5,255 bases of DNA from contig NZ_ALEE01000556.1 of NCBI RefSeq assembly GCF_000282995.1, positions 1 through 5,255 of the forward strand, given 5' to 3'. The translations under genes and the position numbers were made by a program. The stretch's first letter is position 1. Every line of letters starts with the position of its first letter. Shown here in pieces: positions 1-5,255 of this stretch. This stretch comes from Melaminivora alkalimesophila (GTDB taxonomy: Bacteria; Pseudomonadota; Gammaproteobacteria; Burkholderiales; Burkholderiaceae_C). Under the pieces are notes generated by a model. The model was not told where the DNA came from and did not search any database. It saw nothing but the letters and a program-made list of their open reading frames with translations.

Positions 1-91
1 CGGCGCCGTCCTGCCAGTCGGCGGCGTCGAGTTCGGCGCGGAAGGCGCGCACTTCATCCTTGGACAGGACCTGGTCGATGGAAATCAGCAT
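1..91 (-). CDS. piuC: PiuC/YbiX-type Fe(II)-dependent dioxygenase (PKHD-type hydroxylase), N-terminal fragment
   Basis: Only the first 30 codons are inside the window; the gene continues past position 1. The peptide begins MLISIDQVLSKDEV and reaches the ADWQDG segment at residues 24-29. From memory this fits the conserved N-terminus of the PiuC/YbiX family (pattern VLS...V..FR..L..A.W.DG). The catalytic HxD...H triad lies further along and cannot be seen. Family knowledge: PiuC proteins are cytoplasmic Fe(II)/2-oxoglutarate dioxygenases encoded beside catecholate siderophore receptors (Fiu, PiuA); their exact substrate is not settled. The ATG at 91 overlaps the stop of the upstream oxidase gene by 7 nt (ATGCTGA). 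The only SD-like run is GGAG about 13 nt upstream, so translation is probably coupled to the oxidase gene. It is the third gene of the iron-regulated operon. Identification rests on 30 residues plus context. Confidence 0.82.
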   Translation of the reverse strand, partial: MLISIDQVLSKDEVRAFRAELDAADWQDGA

Positions 92-1242
92 GGTGGGAAG
101 GGTGCTCCGGTGAAGGGAAGGGCCGGCACCAGCGCCTCGGCACCGATGTCCGCCAGCGTGGCGCAGCCGGCCTGGGCCATGCAGGCCTGCAGCTCCTCGA
201 CGAGCAGTTGCAGCATGTGGGCCACGCCCAGCGCGCCGGCAGCCGCCAGGGCGTACATCTGAAGGCGGCCGATGAGCACGGCGTCGGCCCCCAGCGCCAG
301 CGCCTTGAAGGCGTCCAGCCCGCTGCGGACGCCGCCATCCAGCAGCAGCGGGTAGTCCGCACCCACGGCGGTGCGCACCGCGGGCAGCATGGCCAGCGAC
401 GCGGGCGCGCCGTCCAGGCTCCGTCCGCCGTGGTTGGAGACGATGAGGCCGGCCGCGCCCGCGGCCTGCAGCTGGCGCGCGTCCTCGGGATGTAGCACGC
501 CCTTGATCCACACCGGCAATCGCGTGGCCGCGAGCAGCCATTGCAGGTCGTCCCAGGTGGGCGCGTGGCGCATCGCGCCCTGGAAGATGCGGCTGTCGCC
601 CGGGCCCAGTGGCGCCGGCGCGGAAGGCGCGTACTCCACCAGGTTGGCGGCCGTGCACTCGGGCGGCAGCACGAAGCCGGCGGCCAGCGCGCTGCGGCTG
701 GCCAGCTGGATGCTGGCGTCGAGCGTCAGCACGATGGCCGAGAAGCCCGCAGCCTCGGCGCGCGAGAGCAGGTCGAGCGTGTGGGCGCGCTCGGGTTGCA
801 GGTAGAGCTGGAACCAGCGCGGGCCGCTGCCCGCCGCCTGGGCGATGGCCTCCAACGGGGCGGACGACAGGGTGCTGGCCACCAGGCAGGTGCCGGTCGC
901 CTCGGCGGCGCGGGCGGTGGCGATCTCCGCGTCGGGGTGCGCCAGCCGCTGGTGCGCGACCGGGGCCAGCAGGAAGGGGTGCTCCAGCGGTTGCCCGGCA
1001 AGGTGCAGCCGCACGTGGCCGCGGCGCACGTCGCGCAGCAGCCGCGGCAGCACGGCCCAGTGCTCGAACGCCGCCCGGTTGGCGGCGACCGTCTGGTCCC
1101 AGCCGCAGCCGCCGGCGATGTAGGCCAGCCGCCCCGGCTCCAGGTGGCGCGGCGCCAGGCGCTCGTAGTCGACGGCGTTGTGCACGCCCGTGGGAACGCG
1201 CTCAGCCGGCGTGGCCTCTGGCCCGGACGGCCGCCCGTGCAT
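85..1242 (-). CDS. FMN-dependent alpha-hydroxy-acid oxidase/dehydrogenase (LldD/glycolate oxidase family)
   Basis: Predicted cytoplasmic flavoprotein of 385 aa, the usual size for a family that oxidises 2-hydroxy acids to 2-oxo acids (lactate, glycolate, mandelate). Seen, numbered from the ATG at 1242: the N-terminal active-site Tyr (DYERLA, Y26), the APVAHQRLAHP flavin segment near 94-103, QLY with Y147, LTLD with T173 and D175, IKG with K247, the catalytic base in SNHGGRSLD (H271, R274), and the phosphate-binding DGGVRSG...IGR region (302-326). No signal peptide or membrane segment is seen. One oddity: in the loop after LTLD the position that normally holds the carboxylate-binding Arg is Ser182, with an Arg one residue later. 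ATG 1242 is preferred over GTG 1245 because it forms the compact TGATG junction with the receptor stop. Its end overlaps piuC by 7 nt. Substrate unknown; location implies a role in iron uptake. The family call is strong, the reaction is not. Confidence 0.93.
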   Translation of the reverse strand: MHGRPSGPEATPAERVPTGVHNAVDYERLAPRHLEPGRLAYIAGGCGWDQTVAANRAAFEHWAVLPRLLRDVRRGHVRLHLAGQPLEHPFLLAPVAHQRLAHPDAEIATARAAEATGTCLVASTLSSAPLEAIAQAAGSGPRWFQLYLQPERAHTLDLLSRAEAAGFSAIVLTLDASIQLASRSALAAGFVLPPECTAANLVEYAPSAPAPLGPGDSRIFQGAMRHAPTWDDLQWLLAATRLPVWIKGVLHPEDARQLQAAGAAGLIVSNHGGRSLDGAPASLAMLPAVRTAVGADYPLLLDGGVRSGLDAFKALALGADAVLIGRLQMYALAAAGALGVAHMLQLLVEELQACMAQAGCATLADIGAEALVPALPFTGAPFPPC

Positions 1243-3581
1243 CACAGGTCCAGGTTCAGCGTCAGGCGCACCGCGCGGCCGTCGCCCTTGTACAGGAAGG
1301 CGCCCGAGCGGTAGACGGCGGTGAAGTAGTCCTTGTCGGTGACGTTCAGGATGTTCAGGCGCAGGTTCGCGCTCTTGTTGATGCGGTAGCTGGCGAACAG
1401 GTCATAGACGGCAAACGACGGCACGCGGTTGTTGCACACGCCATCGCGGAAGTCGGCGCCGGTGTCGGGCTGACCGCCGCAGCGGCTGCTCTCGTAGCGC
1501 GCCGCGGCGCCCACTTCCAGGTTGCGCGTCAGGTGGTACTTGCCCTGCACCGAGGCGGTGCGGTCGGCAAAATTCGACAGCGGCAGGCCCACGCGAGAGG
1601 GGGTGCTGGAGGCCAGCACGCGCGACTTCATGAAGGCTGCGCCCGCCTGCAGCTCCAGTTTCGGCGTGAGGTTGCCCGCCAGGCCCAGCTCGATGCCGCG
1701 CACGCGGTTGCGGCCGGTGTTGAAGGTGCCGGCAGTGTCGTAGTCGGTGCCTTCCATGACGTCGCGCTTGGTGGTCTGGAACAGGGCGGCGGTGGCCAGC
1801 AGCTTGTCGTCCAGCACGTTCCACTTGCCGCCGATCTCGAAGTTGTGCGAGGTCTCGGGCTTGGCGCCGGCGGCCTTGCCGTCGTGGATCACCAGGCCGC
1901 CGTAGCCGCTGCTGGTGCCGGTGTCGGGCTCGCCGCCATTGATGTCCTGCGCCGTGCCGAAGCTGGCATAGACCATGGCCGTGGGGTCGATCTTGAAGCT
2001 CAGCCCCAGGTGGCCGTTGACCAGCGTGTCGCTGAAGCCGTAGTCGCCGGTCAGCTCGTCCTTGAGGTTGTTGCGCGTGAGCATCGACAGCTTGTAGTGG
2101 TCGGCGCGCAGCCCGCCGAACAGCGTCCAGCGGTCGCTCAGGTCCACCGTGTCCATGGCCGACAGGGCGACGGTGCGCACGCGCCAGTCGCGCGTCCAGC
2201 CCCGGCGCGTGTAGCTGCGGCCGGCCAGGTCGTTCACGTTCGGTACCACGTTGCCGGCCGCATCGGTGATGCACCAGGCGTTGTTGGCTGGGGGCAGCAC
2301 GCCGTCGCGCCCGGGCGCGCGGCAGTTGAACGCGCCGGTATTGCTCACGCCGAAGTTGCCCGACAGTACCTTGTGGTCGGTGTATTCGAAGCCGAAGATG
2401 AACTCGTGCTTCAGGTTGCCGATCTGCTTGTCCCAGCGCAGGTTGCTTTGGTGCGCGAAGTATTTCACTTCCTGCCAGCCGGTGTGGCCGCCGTCGAGCG
2501 CGCCCGCCGTGTAGGCCGGGCGGCCGGCCGCGTCATGCACCACGCGGCTGGAGGCGCCGGTGGTGGCGTAGCTGTTGTCCGACTCGCCGTAGCGCGTGAG
2601 GCTGGTGAGCTTCACGTCGGGGGTGAAGCGGTAGTTGACGCGTGCCGTGAGGGTGTCGACGTCGGAGCGGATGAAGTCGCTGTTCTGCGCGTACACCGGC
2701 ACGCCGGTGGCGGGATGGCGGTCGGGCGCGGTGCCCACCAGGTAGTGGCCGAGGTCGGGTCGCTTGTCCTTGGCGCGCAGGCCGTAGTAGTCGAGCGTGA
2801 CCGACAGGTCTTCGTTCAGGGCCCACAGGCCGGACAGCGCCAGGCCGTTGCGCTGGCGCTCGGAGGGGCTGCGCCCCGGCACGTCCTCGCTCGACAGCAG
2901 GCCGTTGGCGCGCAGGGCGAAGGTTTCGTTGAAGGCCTTGTTGGCGTCCACCGCCAGGCGCCGGTGGCTGTCCGTCCCGAGGCCACCGGAGATGCGCGTG
3001 AAGCTGTAGTCGTGCGTCGCCTGCTTGGTGATGGCGTTCACCGCGCCGCCGGCCGAACCGCGACCGGCGAAGCTGGAGTTCGGGCCTTTGGTGATTTCCA
3101 CCTGCTCGATGGCGAAGCTCTCGCGTGTGGTCATGCCCGGGTCGCGCAGGCCGTCCACGAACACGTCCGAGCGCGCCTCCTGGCCGCGGATGATGTAGCG
3201 GTCGCCGAAGGCGTTGCCGTTCTCGCCCGTGCCCAGGGTGATGCCGGGCTGCACGGACAGGATCTGCTTGAGGTCCGTCTGGCCGGAATCACGGATGGCC
3301 TCGCCCGTCACCACCGAGATGGTCTGCGGGATCTCGGCCAGGGGGCGCGTGTAGCGGCTGTCGGCCGAGGTCTTGGCCTTGTAGGGTGCGCCGACCTCGG
3401 CATTCGGGTTGGGGTCAATGGCCTGTTCCTGCACCGTCACGGTCGGCAGGGCGGCCGCGGCAGCCGGGGCGGCCTGCTGGGCGGGCTGGGCCAGCGCCGA
3501 CAGGGGCAGCAAGGCGGCGGCCGACAGACCGGCGCCTAGGCGCAGGCTCTTGGGTTTCTTCAGCGATGGAGAACGGGGCAT
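1242..3581 (-). CDS. TonB-dependent outer-membrane siderophore receptor, Fiu/PiuA-like
   Basis: Outer-membrane 22-strand barrel that imports ferric siderophores using TonB-ExbB-ExbD energy. From the ATG at 3581 it has 779 aa. Seen in order: a signal peptide (basic KKPKSLR, hydrophobic core, cleavage after SALA near residue 31); a TonB box LPTVTV at 45-50; a plug domain at about 70-186, including IPQTISVV, ENGNAFGDRYIIRG, VFVDGLRD and VEITKGPNSSFAGRGSAGGAVN; then the barrel to the C-terminus VRLTLNLDL, which ends in Leu rather than the common Phe. Two Cys pairs (420/437 and 701/716) probably form loop disulfides. There is no N-terminal STN signalling domain, so it is not a FecA-type transducer. 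ATG 3581 is chosen over the in-frame ATG at 3620 because it starts a clean signal peptide, has AAGGA 11 nt upstream, and the 3620 start would sit at the predicted transcript end. A catecholate substrate is inferred from the downstream piuC; sequence alone does not fix it. Confidence 0.93.
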   Translation of the reverse strand: MPRSPSLKKPKSLRLGAGLSAAALLPLSALAQPAQQAAPAAAAALPTVTVQEQAIDPNPNAEVGAPYKAKTSADSRYTRPLAEIPQTISVVTGEAIRDSGQTDLKQILSVQPGITLGTGENGNAFGDRYIIRGQEARSDVFVDGLRDPGMTTRESFAIEQVEITKGPNSSFAGRGSAGGAVNAITKQATHDYSFTRISGGLGTDSHRRLAVDANKAFNETFALRANGLLSSEDVPGRSPSERQRNGLALSGLWALNEDLSVTLDYYGLRAKDKRPDLGHYLVGTAPDRHPATGVPVYAQNSDFIRSDVDTLTARVNYRFTPDVKLTSLTRYGESDNSYATTGASSRVVHDAAGRPAYTAGALDGGHTGWQEVKYFAHQSNLRWDKQIGNLKHEFIFGFEYTDHKVLSGNFGVSNTGAFNCRAPGRDGVLPPANNAWCITDAAGNVVPNVNDLAGRSYTRRGWTRDWRVRTVALSAMDTVDLSDRWTLFGGLRADHYKLSMLTRNNLKDELTGDYGFSDTLVNGHLGLSFKIDPTAMVYASFGTAQDINGGEPDTGTSSGYGGLVIHDGKAAGAKPETSHNFEIGGKWNVLDDKLLATAALFQTTKRDVMEGTDYDTAGTFNTGRNRVRGIELGLAGNLTPKLELQAGAAFMKSRVLASSTPSRVGLPLSNFADRTASVQGKYHLTRNLEVGAAARYESSRCGGQPDTGADFRDGVCNNRVPSFAVYDLFASYRINKSANLRLNILNVTDKDYFTAVYRSGAFLYKGDGRAVRLTLNLDL

Positions 3582-3592
3582 GTGCGAGCGAT

Positions 3593-3597
3593 TCCTT
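3593..3597 (-). promoter_or_regulatory. Ribosome binding site of the siderophore receptor
   Basis: AAGGA on the minus strand lies 11 nt before the ATG at 3581. It favours that start over the upstream in-frame ATG at 3620. Confidence 0.6.
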
Positions 3598-3629
3598 GGT
3601 TGGTTTACACGGCAGGTCAAACGGCCGCG

Positions 3630-3658
3630 ATTATTATTGAGAATCAGTCTCGTTTACA
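3630..3658 (-). promoter_or_regulatory. Predicted sigma70 promoter of the iron operon
   Basis: On the minus strand TGTAAA (3658-3653) and AATAAT (3635-3630) are separated by 17 bp. The -10 matches five of six consensus bases and the -35 three of six. It sits in the most AT-rich stretch of the window. A start near 3623 would give a leader of roughly 40 nt before ATG 3581. The Fur-box-like palindrome fills the spacer, a standard repressing position. Confidence 0.5.
3636..3654. promoter_or_regulatory. Fur-box-like operator
   Basis: The 19-mer attgagaatcagtctcgtt contains a 7-1-7 inverted repeat TGAGAAT-C-AGTCTCG (3638-3652), whose arms agree at five of seven positions. It resembles Fur sites with TGAGAAT half sites described in betaproteobacteria. 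The match to the classical 19-bp consensus is partial. Location inside the spacer of the receptor promoter, with receptor and piuC downstream, makes iron-dependent Fur repression the natural reading (inference). Confidence 0.65.
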
Positions 3659-3704
3659 CGAACCCGCTGTCGGAGGGTGTTTTTTCTGCGATGCGAAATA
3701 TTTC

Positions 3705-3725
3705 CCCTGGAATGTCGCTCCAGGG
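3705..3725 (-). terminator. Stem-loop after the metallo-hydrolase gene, possible terminator
   Basis: CCCTGGA (3705-3711) and TCCAGGG (3719-3725) form a perfect 7-bp stem with a 7-nt loop, starting 10 nt past the hydrolase stop codon. On the minus strand the stem is followed by ggaaatatttcg, not by a proper U tract, so intrinsic termination would be weak. A 10-bp palindrome gaaatatttc (3695-3704) abuts it. Confidence 0.4.
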
Positions 3726-3734
3726 CAACGCTTC

Positions 3735-4664
3735 TCATGTGTTCACCAGCAGGTCGCCTTCGCGCCGCGCGGCCCCGCCGGCGACCAGTTCCTCGACCAA
3801 GGTGCGCGCCCACTCGTCGGCCGGCAGCTCGGCGAAGTAGCGCGCGTGCAGCGCCGAGAAGTAGGGCGTGGCGTGCAGCCATGCGAGGGCGTCCGCCAGT
3901 GCCACGTGCTGCCATTCGAGCAGCTTGTACTTGAGCAGCACCTTGGCTGCGTAGCGGGCGTGTTTGAGCGGCGCGGCGACGAAGCCGGCCAGGCGCTTGC
4001 GCGCCCGCGCCAGCGCCTCGGGCACGTCGCCGAACACGCTGCCATGCCCGGGGATGACCACCAGGGGCGCGAGGCGCTCGATGGCGTCCAGGGTGGCCGC
4101 GACCTCGTCGAAGGCGCCTTCGCCCTCGATCTCGGGAAAGACCACGCCGAAGCCATGCTCCCAGAGCGCGTCGCCGGAGATCAGCACGCGCTCTTCGGGC
4201 TCGAACAGCAGCACCGCGTGCGGATCGTGCCCGGGCGCGGCGTGCACTTGCCAGATGCGCCCGCCCAGTTCGAGCTCCTGGCCGGGCTCCAGGGTGCCGT
4301 CGGCACGGAACGGGGCACACTGCTGGCCGGTCGGCACGTAGCTGAGCGCCACCGGGTCCCAGTCGCGCACCTGGGCGAACTGGCCCGGTGGGATCAGGGT
4401 CTGCAGCTGCGGCCAGCGTTGTTGCAACAAGGCGTTGCCGCCGCAGTGGTCGCTGTGCAGGTGGGTGTTGAGCAGGCGCTCGAGCGGCCGCCCGTCCAGC
4501 GCCGACTCCACCAGCGCGACGGTCTGGGCGGCGTGCGTGTGGTAGCCGCTGTCCACCAGGGTGGCCGGGCCCGGGCCCGCGAACAGGATGTTGTTGGCCG
4601 ACAGCCAGCCGCGCTCGAAGACGGTGATGTGCGGAGGGAGGATGGGGGAGGTACCAGAGGTCAT
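3735..4664 (-). CDS. MBL-fold metallo-hydrolase
   Basis: Metallo-beta-lactamase-superfamily hydrolase of 309 aa, predicted cytoplasmic with no signal peptide. All metal ligands are visible: HLHSDH (H68, H70, D72, H73), PGHDPHA (H146), SGDALW (D165) and PGHG (H207), so a dinuclear metal site should be intact. The core resembles glyoxalase II-like and LACTB2-like members that cleave thioesters, lactones or phosphodiesters. After residue 215 comes a helical C-terminal region ending in a short winged-helix-like segment (VEELVAGGAARREGDLLVNT), common in single-domain bacterial homologues. The substrate cannot be assigned. The start at 4664 is forced, because an in-frame TGA lies nine bases upstream (4673-4671). 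No SD is seen before it. The start overlaps (ATGA) the stop of an upstream acyl-CoA-synthetase-like remnant. That suggests the gene once was the second cistron of an acyl-CoA-related operon, making a thioester substrate conceivable (inference). Confidence 0.92.
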   Translation of the reverse strand: MTSGTSPILPPHITVFERGWLSANNILFAGPGPATLVDSGYHTHAAQTVALVESALDGRPLERLLNTHLHSDHCGGNALLQQRWPQLQTLIPPGQFAQVRDWDPVALSYVPTGQQCAPFRADGTLEPGQELELGGRIWQVHAAPGHDPHAVLLFEPEERVLISGDALWEHGFGVVFPEIEGEGAFDEVAATLDAIERLAPLVVIPGHGSVFGDVPEALARARKRLAGFVAAPLKHARYAAKVLLKYKLLEWQHVALADALAWLHATPYFSALHARYFAELPADEWARTLVEELVAGGAARREGDLLVNT

Positions 4665-4777
4665 CGGCGGTCAGGAGAAAGGAGGGGACGTTGGCGATCG
4701 CCGCACAGGGCGCGGCGCAGGATCTTGCCCATGGTGGGAGGCGTGCGCCGATCATCGCGGAACCGGGCGTGCCTGGG
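4661..4777 (-). pseudogene. Remnant of an acyl-CoA synthetase C-terminus (A10 motif)
   Basis: Between an in-frame TAG (4780-4778) and a TGA (4663-4661) there are 38 sense codons. They contain FRDDRRTPPTMGKILRRAL, followed by 14 basic residues. This closely resembles the end of ANL-superfamily (AMP-binding) acyl-CoA ligases, whose A10 motif is of the form PRTPxGKILRRxLR with the catalytic lysine in GK. No other frame upstream gives recognisable ligase sequence, and less than 165 bp separate the TAG from the divergent gene, so the body of the enzyme is absent. The terminal TGA overlaps the MBL gene start as ATGA, the junction expected of a former operon. The ATG at 4732 would give a 23-codon peptide, but without an SD. 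It could be chance; the match was judged by eye. Confidence 0.45.
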
Positions 4778-4780
4778 CTA

Positions 4781-4939
4781 TGGGTACCCGTCGCCCGCGC
4801 GTGGCACCGGCGCAACCAGCGCGCCGGCGGGGGGGCCGGTGGCGTATGGTCGCGGTGCGCGCGGGCCGCGGGCGATTGTGCCGGCGCCCGGGCGCGGCGG
4901 GAGCGGACCGCCCGGATGGCAAAGCGGAGGCGAAGGACG
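4781..4939. other. Intergenic region without a clear feature
   Basis: Very GC-rich spacer between the ligase-like remnant and the divergent membrane protein gene. An imperfect dyad, cgggcg (4764-4769) with cgcccg (4792-4797), encloses the palindrome gggtaccc (4782-4789). No convincing -35/-10 pair was found for either direction. The plus frame of the downstream gene stays open back through this region, but its composition gives no support for coding. Confidence 0.4.
4926..4930 (+). promoter_or_regulatory. Ribosome binding site of the divergent membrane protein gene
   Basis: GGAGG lies 9 nt before the ATG at 4940. This is near-ideal SD sequence and spacing, and it favours 4940 over the in-frame ATG at 4916, whose best upstream site is GGGAG 12 nt away. 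Confidence 0.65.
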
Positions 4940-5255
4940 ATGGGCAATGCGCGATGGCAGCGCTGGCTGGTGGCGGCGCATGGGCTGGCGATCGCCCTGT
5001 GGATGGGGCTCGCCTGGCGTGGCAATTCGCCTTGGCTGGCGCTCGCCGGGCCGGTCGCGGTGCCGCTGGCCTCGCGCCTGCTGATGCTGCCGCAGTTCCT
5101 GCTCATGGCGGCCGTGCGGGCGCACGCCGGCGAGCCGCGGCCCACGGCCGGGGCGCTGCTGCGCGGCTGGTGGACCGAGTCGCGCTGGGCGGCGCTGGTG
5201 TTCGGCTGGTGGCAGCCCTTTCGCCACCGCGCGCTGCCCGACTGGCTGGGGGGGG
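4940..5255 (+). CDS. Membrane-anchored alpha/beta-hydrolase family protein, N-terminal fragment (tentative)
   Basis: The first 105 codons are present; the gene runs off the window. The protein starts MGNARWQRWLVAAHGLAIAL and shows two hydrophobic segments (about 10-26 and 31-59), then a charged, Trp-rich stretch with LLRGWWTE (73-80) and WWQPFRHRALPDWL (90-103). From memory this layout, two N-terminal membrane helices followed by a W-QPFR segment, precedes the hydrolase core in a betaproteobacterial alpha/beta-hydrolase family. The diagnostic nucleophile elbow (GxSxG) would be downstream and is not visible, so the enzyme call is tentative; that it is an inner-membrane protein is better supported. 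The alternative start at 4916 would add eight mostly basic residues (MAKRRRRT). The gene diverges from the metallo-hydrolase with about 275 bp between starts. The last codons fall in a run of eight G, so the final residues (LGG) may be unreliable. Confidence 0.7.
   Translation, partial: MGNARWQRWLVAAHGLAIALWMGLAWRGNSPWLALAGPVAVPLASRLLMLPQFLLMAAVRAHAGEPRPTAGALLRGWWTESRWAALVFGWWQPFRHRALPDWLGG

Larger units (their letters stand above)
3603..3660. repeat. Direct repeat GTTTACACG bracketing the iron promoter
   Basis: The 9-mer gtttacacg occurs exactly at 3603-3611 and again at 3652-3660, same orientation, 49 bp start to start. The two copies flank the -10 element and Fur-box-like site. The distal copy overlaps the proposed -35. 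Spacing is close to five helical turns. This could be a paired activator site or chance. Confidence 0.45.

Noticed and set aside
609..3539. 976-codon open frame on the plus strand
   Set aside because: It lies antisense to the siderophore receptor and oxidase, whose proteins carry unmistakable motifs. Its translation is Ala/Arg/Val/Gln-rich without domains, the usual by-product of GC-rich third positions.
1242..3620. Longer receptor start at ATG 3620
   Set aside because: It adds a polar 13-residue extension before the signal peptide, and the codon would sit almost at the predicted transcript start.
3662..3685. ACCC...GGGT stem followed by a T run on the plus strand, terminator-like
   Set aside because: The stem is only 4 bp and no plus-strand gene lies upstream to terminate.
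4671..4939. Upstream extension of the divergent plus-strand gene, with SD-like aggagaaaggagggg and TTG at 4691 in frame
   Set aside because: The frame is open, but the translation is Arg/Gly/Ala-rich and lacks features. The GGAGG-ATG at 4930/4940 is a much better start.
3582..5084. 500-codon open frame on the plus strand
   Set aside because: Antisense to the MBL hydrolase and crossing both intergenic regions; no recognisable domain and low-complexity composition.
3634..5145. 503-codon open frame on the minus strand
   Set aside because: Overlaps the MBL hydrolase in another frame, and reads through the promoter region and the divergent gene; Arg/Ala-rich with no motif.

Overview
This GC-rich window (high GC at third codon positions, AT content concentrated in one short intergenic region) looks like a chromosomal segment of a betaproteobacterium, most likely Burkholderiales (Comamonadaceae or Alcaligenaceae type). 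That placement is inferred from protein style and gene company, not from a marker gene.

Minus strand, 3660 down to 1: an iron-acquisition operon. A sigma70-like promoter carrying a Fur-box-like palindrome (about 3630-3658) precedes three tightly packed genes. They are a TonB-dependent siderophore receptor (3581-1242), an FMN-dependent alpha-hydroxy-acid oxidase (1242-85), and the first 30 codons of a PiuC/YbiX-type Fe(II)/2-oxoglutarate (PKHD) dioxygenase (91-1, running off the window). The receptor stop and the oxidase start share one base (TGATG). The oxidase stop and the piuC start overlap by 7 nt (ATGCTGA). The receptor plus PiuC pairing is the known Fiu/PiuA-PiuC theme of catecholate siderophore uptake. 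The oxidase between them is the unusual part, and its active-site loop lacks the arginine that normally holds the substrate carboxylate.

Minus strand, 4664 down to 3735: a metallo-beta-lactamase-fold hydrolase with a complete set of metal ligands. It is separated from the iron operon by about 150 bp holding a perfect 7-bp stem-loop (possible terminator) and the iron promoter. Directly upstream, and overlapping its start by ATGA, lies a 38-codon stretch that reads like the last residues of an acyl-CoA synthetase (A10 motif, TMGKILRRAL). The rest of that gene is absent, so this looks like a deletion scar.

Plus strand, 4940 to the end: the N-terminus of a membrane-anchored protein that I recognise tentatively as the start of an alpha/beta-hydrolase family protein. 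It is divergent from the metallo-hydrolase gene and truncated by the window edge, which ends in a run of eight G.

No tRNA, rRNA, CRISPR array, insertion sequence or phage gene was seen.
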